From Rostratula benghalensis (taxonomy: Eukaryota; Chordata; Aves; Charadriiformes; Rostratulidae), in the NCBI GenBank assembly GCA_013399305.1, contig VXAI01000039.1, positions 3,847,683 to 3,911,682 on the forward strand: 64,000 nucleotides of DNA. Reading direction: 5' to 3'. Shown here in pieces: positions 37,861-52,258 of the stretch; positions within the stretch are counted from its first letter, which is position 1; each line of letters opens with the position of its first letter. The notes under the pieces are model-generated. The model was given only the letters and a program-made list of their open reading frames with translations. It was not told the origin of the DNA and did no database searches. A program made the position numbers and the translations under genes.

Positions 37861-40800
37861 GGAGCTCCATACTGCTGTTCAGGAGGGTATATTTGGATGG
37901 GTTTTGTTTGGGAAAAAAAAATCCGAAGCCAAACACAACAATATATACCAGGTTACTATTATGTCAAAAAGCACGTATAACTGCAAACTCAGAAGATAAA
38001 AATACCAGTCCTAAAGTGCTGGCAGTTTAATAAGAAGCACAACTGGGTTAGATGAAAGTCTGGAAAAGTAGTGTCATAACTGCTGCATGACAGAGTCATT
38101 CTTAAAAAAGCAAGCCAATAATGAACTCATCTGCCTAAATATCAACTCATTGCTTATGCTACTGAAGAGGTGTTTCAAGGAGAACTGGAAGAAGCTGAGG
38201 CAATGCTTCTGGGAGACCAAGTTTTATCCAGTATTTTGAGAACATTTTGCAAACATGATTTAGGTATTTAACTTTCATTTACGATGGATTGATATTTTTT
38301 CAGCAAAACTAAGCAATTTTCCTAACTTCATGTTGATGAATCTGTATACACTTTATTGAATTTTAATCAAGTAGGTAGAATTAATTTAATTTCTACAGAA
38401 CCTACCAAGCAGGAAGATGGGTAATAGCAATACGTATCTCTGATGTTTTCACAGGAGTTTGGGTTCTGACGGCCCAGAGGTCTGAAGCTGAGAGAGACAA
38501 AAAACCTGCTGTTTATGTCTTAGATTCAGAGAGGGAATTGGAAAGCTGTGTCTCACCAAAGCAGGCAGATTGCATTGTAAACTGATGCCAGCTTGGGTTC
38601 ATCTTCATCTATAACCTGCAACAGCTCAGAAGTAGCTCTGCATTAAGGTTCAGCCTCTCTGCCTGTTGTGGAAATGAGGAATAGATGGACACATGGAGGA
38701 GGAAGGTTTGCCTGTTGGAACAATTCTGAAAGCCCAAACCCATGCGCAAGCTCAGTCAGGGAAAAAAAAACGGAGGGAGTCCAGCTGACTCACCATGTAC
38801 GGTGTTCTCAAACACCACAAAAGCAGTTTCCAATACGGAACTTTCCTGGAATTTCTGGTTGCAGGTCACTGGAATGAAAGTACAGTTACAAAATACTGGA
38901 ATTTCCCATTCTTACTCACATTATGAGTCAAAAACAGATCCCCAAAGTAATTTGCAGTTAGAAAGAAATTTTGCAGCATTTGTTAGTAAAAGATGACTTT
39001 CCCATCCCCCGCCCCCTGCCCCAAAATGCCGACAAATAAAAATACTACACAGAGACTTGGAGCTGAAAGACTAATGAGAGTTAGGGCCTCATATGGTGCC
39101 TTTCGACCAAGCTCAGCTTGGAGATGGCGTTGCCTCATGGCTAGGTATTAGATCACTGGTAGACCACTTACTTCTCAGCAGTCCTGACTCTCAGATTCTC
39201 TACTTCTGTAGTCATATAACATTAATCTCGCTGCCATTTTGTTCTTTTTTAAGATGTTAAATTTAATAACATCAGCCTTCAGATTCAGTAACCCTTATAT
39301 AAGATCTATCTCCCATCCTTCTTTCATGGACTCCCCTCTTTTGATGTTTTGAATGTTTCTCATTTCTCTAAACTGACAGTGTGGGGGGTTTTGTTGTTAG
39401 GATAATGTGAAAAACATCCCGTAACATGATAGAATATGTAATTTAACGTTAATATTTAGAAATAGTATAAAATCCAAATAAACTGTGTTGGTTGACAAAA
39501 GTTGTGATGTAAACTGTTTGAGGATATTACCAGGTTACATGTGTGTCAGCCTGAACACCATTCAAAACAGGGAGAATTGATTGAATGGACCTCTGGCAAG
39601 ATTCAACACTAAGTCTCTTGAGGCCATAAAAGTGGACAATTCTTGGATATGTTTGTAGAAGGTTTTCTTTTTGGCTCATATGGGCTAAAAAGACAGGTAG
39701 GATCTCAAGATCCTGTCTATTGTGTGATGCAATTTAAAAATAAATCAGAATAATTTTTAATTATTTTAAAATTTTGTTTAAACAACTTTGTAAGCATTTT
39801 CTAGTATTTTTCTAATATCTTCTCAACCCTTTGAGAATCCTCAAGATTCAGAACTGTGAGATGATCTCCTTTGTATAAAATGTGTCCTACAATGAACATC
39901 TGTAGTGGGGAAGACTGGTTATGGGAACACTGGCACTAGGAACTGCTGCAAATAACGTTGCTATGCCTACAGGTCATCAGGAGTCTTCTGACAAAATAGC
40001 TTTTGCTTAAAAACCAAAATTCTCTAAAACTGAGCTATTTTGTGCAAATACTAACATCTGTTTCTGACACAGTACTGGTTCCTTTGCCTGGCTAATGTCT
40101 GTCTATGATTGCTACTCAAGCATCTATGTGAATAACCCTAGGTATACAAATGAGCAGAAGGTAATCCATGGGACTTGTCCTCCTTGTTGTGTCTGGTTTT
40201 ATTTGTCTTTGTTCTTGCTTCACAAATTTTCAGGTGTCCTATCCTAAGCCTGGGTTTTCTGGAGACTGTTTTTTGAAACACCAGATTTTGCAGGAATCTA
40301 TAACTTAAGAATCTTGACACTTCTTGGTGATCTCAGAGACATGGGTAAAGGTTCTCTGCTGCAGCTCAACAGACATGAAATTGCATGTCTTCTGTCCCAG
40401 CAGAGTTTTTTTGGAGCTAAAAATGCATGTTCTTTCCTGAGATTTCCGTCTTCATAAATTTTGCTAAAACTGGTGCCCTCCTGATAACATTTGATGACAG
40501 AATATTCTAAAGTGGTCTTACCTGTGGTCACTGAATTGACATGAAGGGTGTGATGACAGTTTGGGAGAAGAAGCACTGTCGCTGTTCCTGTTTCAGTTTG
40601 AAAAGTAAATGTGAGTCATTTAGGAAAACTAGTAAGAAAATACCTGAGTGGTAAGTCCTTCTTAATTGACAAAGTACAGACAGTGGCACCAATGAAGAGT
40701 GTGGATCACTACATACACACAGAAAGAGTCTAATCACTACAGCCACGGCTGTGGGTAGCTTGCATTTCATTCATATTGCATCTTCACATCACAAAGTCTA

Positions 40801-41236
40801 AGTCAAAATTACAGAATCATTCTATCTATATGACACATCATTTTCCCCAGCACAGAATGTTTTACCAAAGCACCTTCAGACGTTCAGCAAATAGCAGTCA
40901 GAGATCTACTTAGGCAGTGAATTTTCCTTCATCTGCCTGTCCTGCATTTTCTGTGCATAGCATATTTCTTGGAATATTTGTCTCGTGACCTTTCTCCAGG
41001 TTGAAATGGCTACTGAAAACGCTCCATCTTTAAAATGTGCCTATTTGTTTTGACTGAGCAAACACCTCAACCTTGATAGTTTTCCCTGCTGTGGTCTGAA
41101 ACTGTCCTTCCATACCCTTTTAAAAAACCTGCATTTCTACACCTGCTCTTGCTACATAGCTTCACTTTCATTTTAGAAAGAATAAAAGCAAAACTAATTT
41201 TCTGAAAAAATGCATATTTCTCCTGTTCTTCACAAC

Positions 41237-41270
41237 CTTTTTTTTTTCTTTTTTTTTCCCTTTTTTTTCT
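41237..41270. repeat. Pyrimidine-rich low-complexity tract
   Basis: T-runs separated by single or triple C over about 34 bases. Simple repeat. Confidence 0.85.
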
Positions 41271-42010
41271 GTCCTCTTGGTAAACATAGCTGTTTCCATT
41301 GCCTTTTGGACTGAGATACAAGTCAGTACCAGAGCTGCAAACAGAATGCAGAAATCCTATACATTTTTTCCCTGGTGGTATAGCCAGGAAAAAAAAAATT
41401 AATTGACTTAACAGTCATAACAAATAGTGCATTTATGTTGGGAATCACATCACTTAAATTCTGAACTCTAAACAGTATGGGTACAAGCATAAGCTTTAAA
41501 TATAAAACCTTTAAAATATGTTTTCTGGGTCTTTCTCTCATTGAGACCTTTTCTAAGTTCTTTAAAAGATTTCAGACAAGAGACGGTAATTGAATTTCCA
41601 GACCTGTCTTTATTACTTGAGCTAGAAAGAAATGTCCAGAGTAAAATGGTCCAACTTCATGCCAGAATAGATTCATAACTAATATGGACAGGCTTTGCTT
41701 TTTGCTCCCCTAGGGAAAAAGGGCCCTCTCATATTTATGCATTTAAAAGGAGTCTGACACTTGGTCTTCAGAGATGTAACAAGAAAAGTATTAGCTTCAA
41801 TTGCATTTGATCTGCAACAATTACATACATGCCTATTCAGAGTTTAAAAAATAAAAATAAAAATGAGGACTTAGACTAGGTGTAAAAGGAGTATTAATGG
41901 CTTTTAAAAACGTGTAAATTTTAGCTGTTGTTATTGTTGTTTTTAACATGACCTCTTTCTAAACTAGAAATGTCCTTTCCAAACACATACTCAATCTAAC
42001 ACTCTGGTAC

Positions 42011-42029
42011 TTTTTTTTTTTTTTTTTTT
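42011..42029. repeat. Poly-T tract (19)
   Basis: Uninterrupted run of 19 T, 114 bases before a poly-A run of 17. Confidence 0.95.
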
Positions 42030-42143
42030 ACAAACCTGCTGCTATCCCAAAGTAGCAGAAATCTGTCTCCTTCTTTTTCCATCAAAGTTTTCCTAGGAAC
42101 TAGGAATTCATTTTGGACAGAAATTCATGACCACTTCCATTAC

Positions 42144-42160
42144 AAAAAAAAAAAAAAAAA
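42144..42160. repeat. Poly-A tract (17)
   Basis: Uninterrupted run of 17 A. With the T19 run at 42011 it forms a wide A/T inverted pair. Confidence 0.95.
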
Positions 42161-44714
42161 TTGTTTAAGATGCATCTATCTTCGACAGACTGTAATTGAA
42201 AACACATGGAAAATTTTAAGTGCATGCATAAACACGCATTTCTATGTAAACCAAATAAACTACCCCCTTTATAAATTCTTTTTCAATAGACTAGAATGAT
42301 ACATACAGTATGTATGAGTTATTCATTATAATGCTCTATTGAATGTCTATAGGTTCCTTCTCACATTGAGAAAAAAAGCATCATTTCAGATTGAGCTTGT
42401 ATTTTTAATACATTCACTATAGGGCAATACCCTAAAGGGGAATGGCTCTGATATTTTGGGTACTTTGTAGAACTGGACATCTGTATGGATTCCAAAACAT
42501 GGTAGTGGAGGCCTATGTCAGCAGCTTCACATTCAAACTATTTGCTAACATGGGAATTTCCTCATTCAGCCTCTACAAAGGCTACAAGGACTAGAATCAG
42601 GTGGTATTTTTGGTTCAGACACTATAATTGGAGCATGAAACAGAAATACCTTAAAGTTTAAAGTGTTGGTAAGTGTAGTTACATTGTTAAACTAATTCTG
42701 TGGATGGAATAGAGTCGGAGGAAAATCTAATTTAGTCTCTCAAATTGGTTTGTTGCACTAATGATATTAACATAGACAGAATTGTAAATGCATGTTTTAA
42801 TTCTGATTACACCTGGAGATACATCTTTATACTAGATGATGCCAATTTTCTATGACTTAAAATACCCTTTGAGATTATGGATGGGCATAATTTGGGTTTC
42901 TAATATATATTTTTTATCATACTCTTTACACCTTGTTTCATTTCCACCCTTAGATTAAGGATATAATTTGTTACCCTCTAAAACATACTGTAATTGTGGC
43001 AGAGAAATGCGGCATAAATTCTGGGGAGATAATGAAAGGGTGTTCCTACAGGTTTCTAGCCCACATCGATTTGCTTGTCCTTTGCCTAATTGAAGTAAAC
43101 TTTAAATAAGCCCACTTCTTCAAGTTAAATGTAAACTTTGAACCTCCTTATAATTGCCTAGAAAAAAATAGTCTGGAAATTAGTACTGCATGATCCTCTA
43201 TTTGAGGGGATTAATTTCACTGACCAATATCCAGGGATATGATTTTTAATCTACTCTGCTCCAAGTCAAACATAACTACAGCAAGAGTATTGCACTCACA
43301 ACTACTTGCAGCTAGCATGATATGTTAAAAATATCTTCAAACTTCCTTCCTTTCCACCCACAGCTATAGACCTGGTTATAGTATCCTTAAATCCTGTCTG
43401 AATCTCTGTTAATTTTGCCAAAAGAACTGATTATGAAGCAATATTGAGTCACACTGTATACCTAGGAAAGCTGTAAAATATAATTGCATTTATGTGTTGA
43501 CCCCGTGGTGAAAGAATGAGGTCATACATAAGATGTTAATTATATAAAAATTTACAAACAAAGCACTAACAGAAACAGAGGAGGCAGTCAGATATTTTTT
43601 TCCCTTCTTGGATCGAGTTGTTAAAATGATTAGAAAATGCATCAGCTATTCTTTGGGACATGCCTGAATTGTGCCCGAAAACCTGTTGTACTCTAGCCTT
43701 ATTTGTAATCTGTTTATTATTTTCTACCTTTGCCTGGTGAAAACTCTCTTTGCATTGTAAGATAATTTAACCTATGGAGAATGAATGCTTCTCAGGACAG
43801 TTGCAGCTAGGTGCCATATACAGACACATACTGCCTGCTGATGCTAAGGGGTTTGGTGTCAGATCTCAGCTTCAGTGCCCTGTTTCTAGTTGCCCCAAAG
43901 GAGATTCCATTCCAAAAGGCAAGTAAAGGGAAAACAAGGATGCTCATCACTCAGCAGAAAATAGTGTATGTCGTAGGAATTCCTGGCTGAGGAAACCAAA
44001 CCCATTCAGTCTTTGTGATGCCCTTGAACTGGAAGGAAAAAGAAGGATGGGTATTAGTACAAAGCCTTGCATTTCTAACACTGTGCCTATGAGCTGAAAT
44101 TCTCTCAGCAGGAACAGGCCCGTTTTATATAAGTGAGAGAAGGGTTATGATACCTCAGCTTCCATACCAGCATTTGCTCTTCCATATTTGAAGACATTTT
44201 ATTCCAGTTGCAGTGTTTTATTGTGCTCCACCAGGTTTTGTAATTCAAATCTGCAAAAATTTCGGGGTGTGTAATGGAGAATTGTAAGACTACAAAAATT
44301 AATTTCCTGGCTAAACAAGGATTTTGAATGGAATATTTTACCTGGTTATAGAATAAGCTTGCCATCCCATCCATCACTATTAAAAACGGTCCTGGTCTTC
44401 CCCTGGTTCACGGTTTGCTATTCAAAACAGAACTGTACTTTTTGGGATCCAGTGAACTTTTTGTCCTCTTTTGCTTCTTGTATATTCAGAAATCATCCTT
44501 AAACAAACCTCCCCAAGGAAGAGGCCCATCTGAGAGCAACCTGAAACTGGACCTCTGATTGAAATGGCATTTAAAATTAAATTACATATTTGTTTATAGA
44601 AATGTTGACTTATTAAATGCCTTAGGACTGCCAAAGTTCCCCTGTGTCGCTAAAATTATTTTAGAAAAATTGTGGTTGTGTAACATCTGTTTGCTCCTGT
44701 TTGTTCATGTCCAG

Positions 44715-44828
44715 CCTGGTCTGCCAGGAGAGCCCTCCCTGACCTCCTGCAGCCGCTGCTGCCCCTCTGACTTCATCTGTTGCTGCACTGATTGAGGAGC
44801 CCCCTGTTTCAAATAAAAGTGCAAGGCA
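44715..44828 (+). ncRNA. Weak candidate exon of a non-coding transcript
   Basis: A pyrimidine-rich stretch ending TTCATGTCCAG (acceptor-like, to 44714) is followed by 114 bases that are more GC-rich than their surroundings. These end at GCA|GTGAGT, a good donor match at 44829. All three plus frames contain stops, so it would be non-coding. An AATAAA at 44812-44817 could instead make it a terminal exon. Splice-like pairs of this quality occur by chance in non-coding DNA, so this is a suggestion only. Confidence 0.15.
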
Positions 44829-47800
44829 GTGAGTGTGGCGTCGGAAGGAGCGTGACTTCTGGTGACAGACGCGGCACCAGAGGAATCTGTGTTAGTTTTG
44901 GCTGCAGCCACTTCCAGGCAGGAAAACAAGAGCTTGTTTTCTTCCTTCATCTCACAACCCCGGGCTCTCAGGGCAGGAATTTCATTATACTTTGGATGGG
45001 TGGAAAAGTTATAATCACATGCCTGTGGCAGGTAGACAGGAAGTTTGCAATAGGCTATCAAGGCAGAAGCAAAAGAAAAAGACCTTAAGGTTTAAAGAAA
45101 AACAAAATGTGTTTTAAAAAGCATCACCTATTGTAGCTCAATCAGCACTCCTAGGGTTGATGGTTCTGCAGCCATCCCGCTGTCGGAGAGGAATGAGAAG
45201 TCAGAAAGAGAGATTAGCTATGTCTGTCATGTTAAATACCAGGAAGACATTGCTTTGTGTTCTCAAACCACAACGTCAAATATTAGTTAAAATTAAAAGC
45301 CTAGAAAAAGTGAGTACAGGACTTGACTCTCTTAAGTGACCTCCTTTAAAGTCTTCTAAACATACCTAACAGTTTGTAACTGTTGAACCCAGAGTGAGTC
45401 GGAGTAGGACATGCACTTCTAATGGAAGTGAGCAAATTTAACTTGATTTCTGTTTGAAAGTTGCTGGGAGGTTCTTCCCTTATGTTTATTTTAGTTACTA
45501 TTTTCTGCCCTTAGAAGGATCTAACTTTTCTCTCAAGCCAAATAAGAGATATTAAACTCCAGTATGCAACCAAAGAAGAAAAATAAAAAGAAAAGGAATC
45601 GTGAGAACTTGGTTGAAAGTGAATGTTTCTGCATGTGCTCATATCTGACCTTAAGTAGGGAGCCAAGGCCTGGCTTGATGCTGTTTTATGTCAGCACCCA
45701 CACAGATAACCCTGTGGAGAAGGAAGTTCTGCATCATCTGCTCTCTCAGCTCTTCATGAAGTACACTAGTGAGTTATTGGTTCTTCTGCAATCCATCCAA
45801 TAGCCTTCTAAAATAGGAAAAGACCAAAAAAAAATGAAACTTAGTCTTCATTTGACTTTAAGTACCATAGGATGATGCATGTTTTATTGCATGCTTATGC
45901 ATCATAGGGAAGGCCTCTTCCATGACTGAAGGTTTGTAAGCCTCTGCTGAAAGAAAATAATGCTTTCATAGGCATTCTGGGTCACAAATATTTCTAATGG
46001 CAAATTTTATGTGATAAAGTTGGGGGTTTTTTAAAGTCAGATTTTTTTTACTTTTGTTTGAATTTTGAAACCTGGAAAGAAGCTGTGAGTTATTTAAAAG
46101 TCAGCTGTCAGTTTGCATTAAAGAATGGGAAAACTTCTAGAAGTAATTTAAATTTTTGAAATAGAAGGTAACTTCTGTGTCCTGTTCCATACAGGCTGAA
46201 TCATCATAGTCTCACAAAGCTAATATCATAAGACTTAGGTCTGAAATTATGGATATATTTTCTATTGTGTGCCTTACATCTCTAAAATAGATTGCCGCCA
46301 GGCCAGCTGCCCATGTTTCTATGTAAGCAAAAATATAACAGCATCCTTACTTAAACAGGAGCTGAATTTTCTCATCTTAACAATCTTCTGGATGTAAATT
46401 TGTTAATTTCTGTCTCTCCTTGAAATATTTATCACTAACTATAATTAGGAGTGAGATGGGTCTCTGTTACAGACACCTAGTCCAGTAGTGCTAGTATTTA
46501 CAGGTGTGTTTGAACTTATTCATGTAAGTAATCCCTCCAAGGTCACCACCGCAGATAGGAATATACTAACAGCTGTAAATGCAGAGTCAATGTGTATTTT
46601 TCCTCTTTTTTAAAATGCACTTTATGCTTTTATATTGAGATTCACTTTTACAAGTTTAAATACTCCTAATTGTAAATATAATACTCAATTAGAAAAGGAA
46701 TAAACATTACCCAAACTTTCACAGAGAATTAACCCTTTCAGCCTGAAATCTTACACCTACTTTATGCTACATGGGTCCAAAATATTTACTTAAAATAAAA
46801 AATAATAATAAAAAACTAAAAGCTTTGCAATACGTTTTCTTCCAATACAGAAAAACAGATATTCCATAAATATCTGAACCTTCCTTCAATTTGATAGTCT
46901 AAAGAGGTTATTTCCAACAAGCTTTCCTGTCTGCTTCTTTGCCTTTATTGCTCTACAGGGATAATCTGGTTTACTTTTAGTAACTTTTACAATTGTTTAG
47001 TCTGAGTTCTTATGAAGTGATTCAGTCTTAGGGAAACTGATTACAACCAATGCTTTTTTTACTTTTGTTTTTTTTCACAAAGCTTCCGAAAAGTCTTGTT
47101 GACCAGGAAATTTCTGAAGGGTTGGGTAAGGTTATGAAGTCAATAGCCTAAAGAGGAAACTGCTGCTGCCAGTTCTGGGTATATTGAGCAATTACATTTT
47201 CGAGTAATCCTTGTCTGTTTTTAGCTTCTATGGTAACCTTTCATGAGGCTTCATGTGGCCAGTGTTTCTTGTGTAGGGGCAAAACCTGGCTGAGAGGTTT
47301 ATTTTTCTTTTTAAAATATTTTTTTCTTGTGGGAACAGAAAGTAAATAATAATTAATCTGTGTAAGCACAACGATGCAGCAGTTCAATATTAAAAGTAGG
47401 GAAGTTCAGTGTACTCATGTGCATAGATATCAGGAACATATACAATTTTAGTCAGTAGTGATGGAAATTTGGAAAAAAAATTTTCATTTTTTTCACATCC
47501 GTTTCCTTTCATTATGTTCTTTTGGGACTTGTTCATAAAGAACTCCAGGCAAAATTTCCCTTAAGTCTCACGTTTCATTTCAGACTAAAGTTCGTTCTTG
47601 GCACCAGGTCCAAGACTAATAGTGAATACTAGGATGGACTCCTCAGTACACATCGGTATTTAGCAAGGTTACAAAGTCAGCAAGCCTCCAATATAACAGA
47701 GATCTTAGATTATACTTTTATTTACCAGTTTCAAATAATTTAAATTTAAACAATTGAAATTACTTTAAAATAACTAATTCTAATAGATTAAGCACTGAGT

Positions 47801-50800
47801 AATTATTTCATTATTTGTGGGTGTTATTTCAACTGAAGATAATCAGGAAAATATAGACAAAAATACTTTAGATTCCCATATCAGTGGAAACTGTTCTTCA
47901 GAATTTTTAAGTTTTTGAATAAAGAAAATCAAGTCATGTTACATGAAAAATTAGACTTCATAAGGAGTATGTCTATCACTATGATCTTTCAAATACTCAT
48001 ATAATATCTGGAAATGCATGGCTAAATTCTCTGTCTGGCTTTGAAAATGTTACCTTGTAGCTTAGAAAGCACTGGAATGTGATGGCATTTCCATATGGAA
48101 AAGTTTTGTCACTGATGAGGCCTTGCATCATTCATCACTTTATTTCTGTGGAAAACAAGAAGAGGTAAGGAGGGTTGATTTGTCTGAATAGGAGGAAAGG
48201 ATAAGTGTAACGCCCCAAATAAGAAAGAGGTGGGACATATACTGATATAATATGTACTTTCTGTTTTTTATGTACTGTCCACTAAATATATTCAGCCAAA
48301 CTCAGTCCTAGCAGCAAGCAATATGTTTTTAATTTTAAGAAAAAGAAATAGGTTAGAAATCAAGTCACAGTCAGTGACTCAAAATAAAATATAACACCAC
48401 TGAAAAATGAATTATCACTGGAAGAATTAAACTAACTGATGAAACACAGCTCTTGCAAGTGAGAAAATCCATCAGCCAGGATGACAGCCCAAACAATAAC
48501 GCTTTCTGCCTGAGTAGGATTTATCTCTAATTGGGGTCTAGTTTCTCTTGAATTCCATTCAAGACAGAAGTCAGAAAATTTGGTAACTTGAACTCCCACT
48601 TTGGAGGTCAATGACATATCTTATCACCATCATGACAACTGCCTGAAAATGTCAGCCTGAAGTCCTGTAGGTAGGTATTCTGACAAGTATTTCTAAACTG
48701 TGGTTCTGTCAAAACTTCTTCTCATTCTCTTCCTGGGAAAAGTATGCATTCTTTATTCATTAGGGTTTACCTCACTAATGATTAATACCCAGGGAAAAAA
48801 AAAATCCCACAACTGATATTTCATACTGATGTTTCTGTCATTTCTTTAATTATTAAAATAATTTTAAACACAACTTAAAAAAAATAATTCAGGAGCCTTG
48901 TCAAGCATTATCTGACCCCAATAAGTCAATAGTAAACATTCCAGCAGAAACTCTTGTGCAGTCTCATTTTCAAAATTATCAAAATGTGGCCATGTTTGTC
49001 TCCAAAATGTCATAACTGGATCTGTTGACGCCTGGGAGGTTTGAAATGAACCAGTCCAGTTCAGGGGCTGCACACTGGCCATACAGCAGTGGAGTTGGCT
49101 GAATGGCACTTGAGCAGGCATGGCTTTCTCTAAAAAAATACATTCTTGATGTCCACACAAAAGGACTGGTGAGGTCACGAAAAGCGGTGAAGAAAAGATC
49201 ATTTTCTCTGTGTACAATCTTTCCAGTTGCTCTACCAATACTTGCAACTCCCATGGAAACCAACAGGAGTTGCCTGTTAGCTCAAGGAGCAGTGAGGGAC
49301 TATTTAGGGGCTTATTTTTATCCTATTTCCCTGCTTGAAAACAGGCCCTTATCACATTGTGTTTTGAGAACACATTAGCAGATAAATGCAGAACAATACA
49401 GGGAGAGTCTGTTGGTGGAGATACATTCTTAAGGATGGCAGAAAGTGTTTGCTTGAGCCTCTTCACTGAGTGAAAGGATTACAGGATTAATCAGGCCTGC
49501 CCGCCTCAGAGGCCTGCTCTTCTCTGTCTGCTCATCTCCACTATCAATTTCTATTTTACATGTGATTTCTATATCCTCTTCCCTGTAAGTGCCCATTGCT
49601 TTAAACTCTTTACCATTTCTCATTGTATAAACTGCACGAGACAGTCAAAACTGATCTCTATGTTCATATATGGGAGAAACTGACTAATTGCCATGATTTC
49701 CCAGTGAGACATTAGACTTTTTATGACAATCATCATTTTTCAAAGAGGAACTTGGTCAATGAAGGAAAGGAAATGAAACTACAGTTTATCAGTCTGCTGC
49801 TAATGATTGAATTTCATAAAATTTGTGAAGTGGGAAAACATTATCAAGCTTTCTTGAGGCAAAACATGAGAACAAAACATTTGCTAAAGATGAGAGGTAA
49901 TTTTGGGAGAGGCTAGAGGAAATTGTACTGAGCACTGGAGTGTCTTTTCCTTTTTTTTGAGGTAGCTGGAATGAGGTCATTGACAATGTTCACCATGTTC
50001 TCAACCACAGGGGTTTTCCTGTCATTTTTGTGTGTGAGGAATTATGTAGAAAACTGCCATTATCTGAAAACTGAATGGATTGTCATACTTGCTTTTAAAG
50101 CTGTCTGCTGTGCAAGCTATTATCATAATACACCTGTATGTCAAATTCAGGGATTGTGTTATAATTTCTTTAGATATATGGAGATTCCAGAAACTGTGCA
50201 AAAATCTCCTTATTTTGCCAAAGTAAATAAATGAAGAGAAATACCCGAGGGTAAGGGGTGAACAGAACAAATGTGATGGCTTTTCTTCACATTCCCTCTG
50301 CCTCATACATAAGTGCCACCTAAGAGGTATAGTCTGAGTATTGTTATACTTTGCCAAGTCAGAAATAGAAAATTCTCTTTTAGTAGGGTGGGCAGCTAAA
50401 TTTAAGTCTCATCAACCCTAGGGCTGCTGCAAATTACAAGATGTTGAACTCAGAAAAATTTGTAAGACACTGAGTTGAGGCATACAGATCAAGTGTAACA
50501 TCACTTGAAAAGGGAATTGCAGCTTCATCCTTGTAACATTGCTTTTCTACCCTTTTCACCCTAATAAAATGGGGGTTTTTTCTGCTGCAAAACACAAAAC
50601 AGGAGCAGAGAAAAAAGAAGTGGCCAACTGGCTGATTTCCAATATACATGGCTATAACTGTATGGAGAATCAGCCCAGTATTTGGCTTTGTTTGGAAACA
50701 CAGGCCCTTGTCCAGATCCCATTAAGACTGATGAAAAATGCACTTCATTGATTTTACTGACAGTGGATTGAATTTATTAAGAAACATGAGGGTTTTTGTT

Positions 50801-51966
50801 GTCAGGGTAGTGACAGTTTCTGTGTAAACTGGAAAGGATGTAAACATTTGTAGACTAAAAGAATGCGTTTTCCCAAATTTAATATAAATTCAAAATAAAC
50901 AAATTTATTGAAAATTAATTAAATAAAAATGCTTGCTCACAGTATGCTTTACTGAGTAACATGACTGGAGGTGTATAATGTGTCTCCTGGTTATCTGTCA
51001 AGAGGCAAAGACAAGTATTCACAAAGGCTGGGATTATATTCCCAACATATCATCACTGTGGATGCATTAACTTGAAAGAGAAAAACTATTAGCTGTGGTA
51101 GACTTCTAATAGATTACTTCTCTCCCACAGTCTCGGGAGATACAGATAAAGAACTGTTAGTTTCTTTTACTGACACTAAGTGGCTAATATGAAGTTAACT
51201 CAAAATGACTGTTTTGCTCTGGGGGAAGACTGGCTGCACATTTCTGATTTAGTGTACCAGAGGGGCTGAATTTGCCTTGCACTTACAGTTGGAGTCTTGC
51301 AGGATGTACCAGGATGTGTGTGTGACTGCTGTGCTGGGAAATGGCTTCCCTTCTGGTGGAACTCAGGTTGAGATCACTCATCAGAGTGCTCCTGACTCGT
51401 CCCACTTGCAACATTACCTCTTCTTGCATCTGTAGTATGTGCCAACAGTCAGATATTTTCACAAATAAAAGTTTTGGTAAAGACATCACATGCGTATACC
51501 ATATACACCACCTAAAACCATACAGAATTCCAACACTTCAAAAACTTGTTCCTTCTGTTTACTTTGCAGCCGCGAGCAATGCCAATGAAATCCTACTGCC
51601 CCTTAAAATAGGATTGGATCTTCAGCCACCAGAGCAGAATAACATATGTGAGAATGTTTCCAGTTAGCATCAGCTTAACAGTGATGACCAGATCTCAGTG
51701 TAGTCCATGCCCATGAACGGAGATCTATACTTGGCCAGATTTAAGGAAATGCCTCAGTTCCTTAAAGAGATATATTAGGGGAAAGGTAAGATTTTAACTT
51801 TTTTCTCCAGTAATACAATGCTCTTATGACACACCGAATATAGAAGCTTCTTAAGAATTTATGTTTACTGAAACAGTGAAAACAAAGTGAGTCTCATGGA
51901 AGTGCTGGGGAGATTTTAGTAGAGAAAATGCTAATAGTAACTTCACTGCTAGCTCATCTCAGAAGA

Positions 51967-51982
51967 AACCAACCAACCAACC
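51967..51982. repeat. (AACC)4 microsatellite
   Basis: Four perfect AACC units. Confidence 0.9.
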
Positions 51983-52109
51983 ACAGACTTGTCAGGGGTC
52001 TGATCCTCTGTCTCCATTGATATGGATAGCCACACCTGTCAAGTCAAGGGGAAAAAGGACAGGTATAAGGGGGTCCATATATATTCCAAGGTCCTTTATG
52101 GGAAGAGTG

Positions 52110-52258
52110 CCTTTTTATTTTCCTTTTTTATCCCTTTAGTCTTCATTTTGTCCTCTTTTTTCCTTTATTTTTCTTTTTTTTTCTCTTTTTCTTTCTTTTT
52201 TGCCCCCCCTGTATTTTCTCTTCTGTTGTTGCTTGCTTTTCCCCCCTTCTTCTTTATT
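52110..52258. repeat. Polypyrimidine tract, about 150 bases
   Basis: The plus strand is almost entirely T and C with few purines, mixing T-runs, CTTT units and two C-runs (C7 and C6). It is long enough to be a candidate for triplex (H-DNA) structure. The plus-strand frame across it is a low-complexity Phe/Ser-rich artefact. Confidence 0.85.

Noticed and set aside
44705..45061. 118-codon minus-strand frame in a GC-richer patch
   Set aside because: No domain or family resemblance, no clear splice signals on that strand, and overlapping open frames on the plus strand.
48864..49263. 127- and 94-codon minus-strand frames
   Set aside because: Overlapping frames on both strands, no recognisable motif, and no promoter or splice context.
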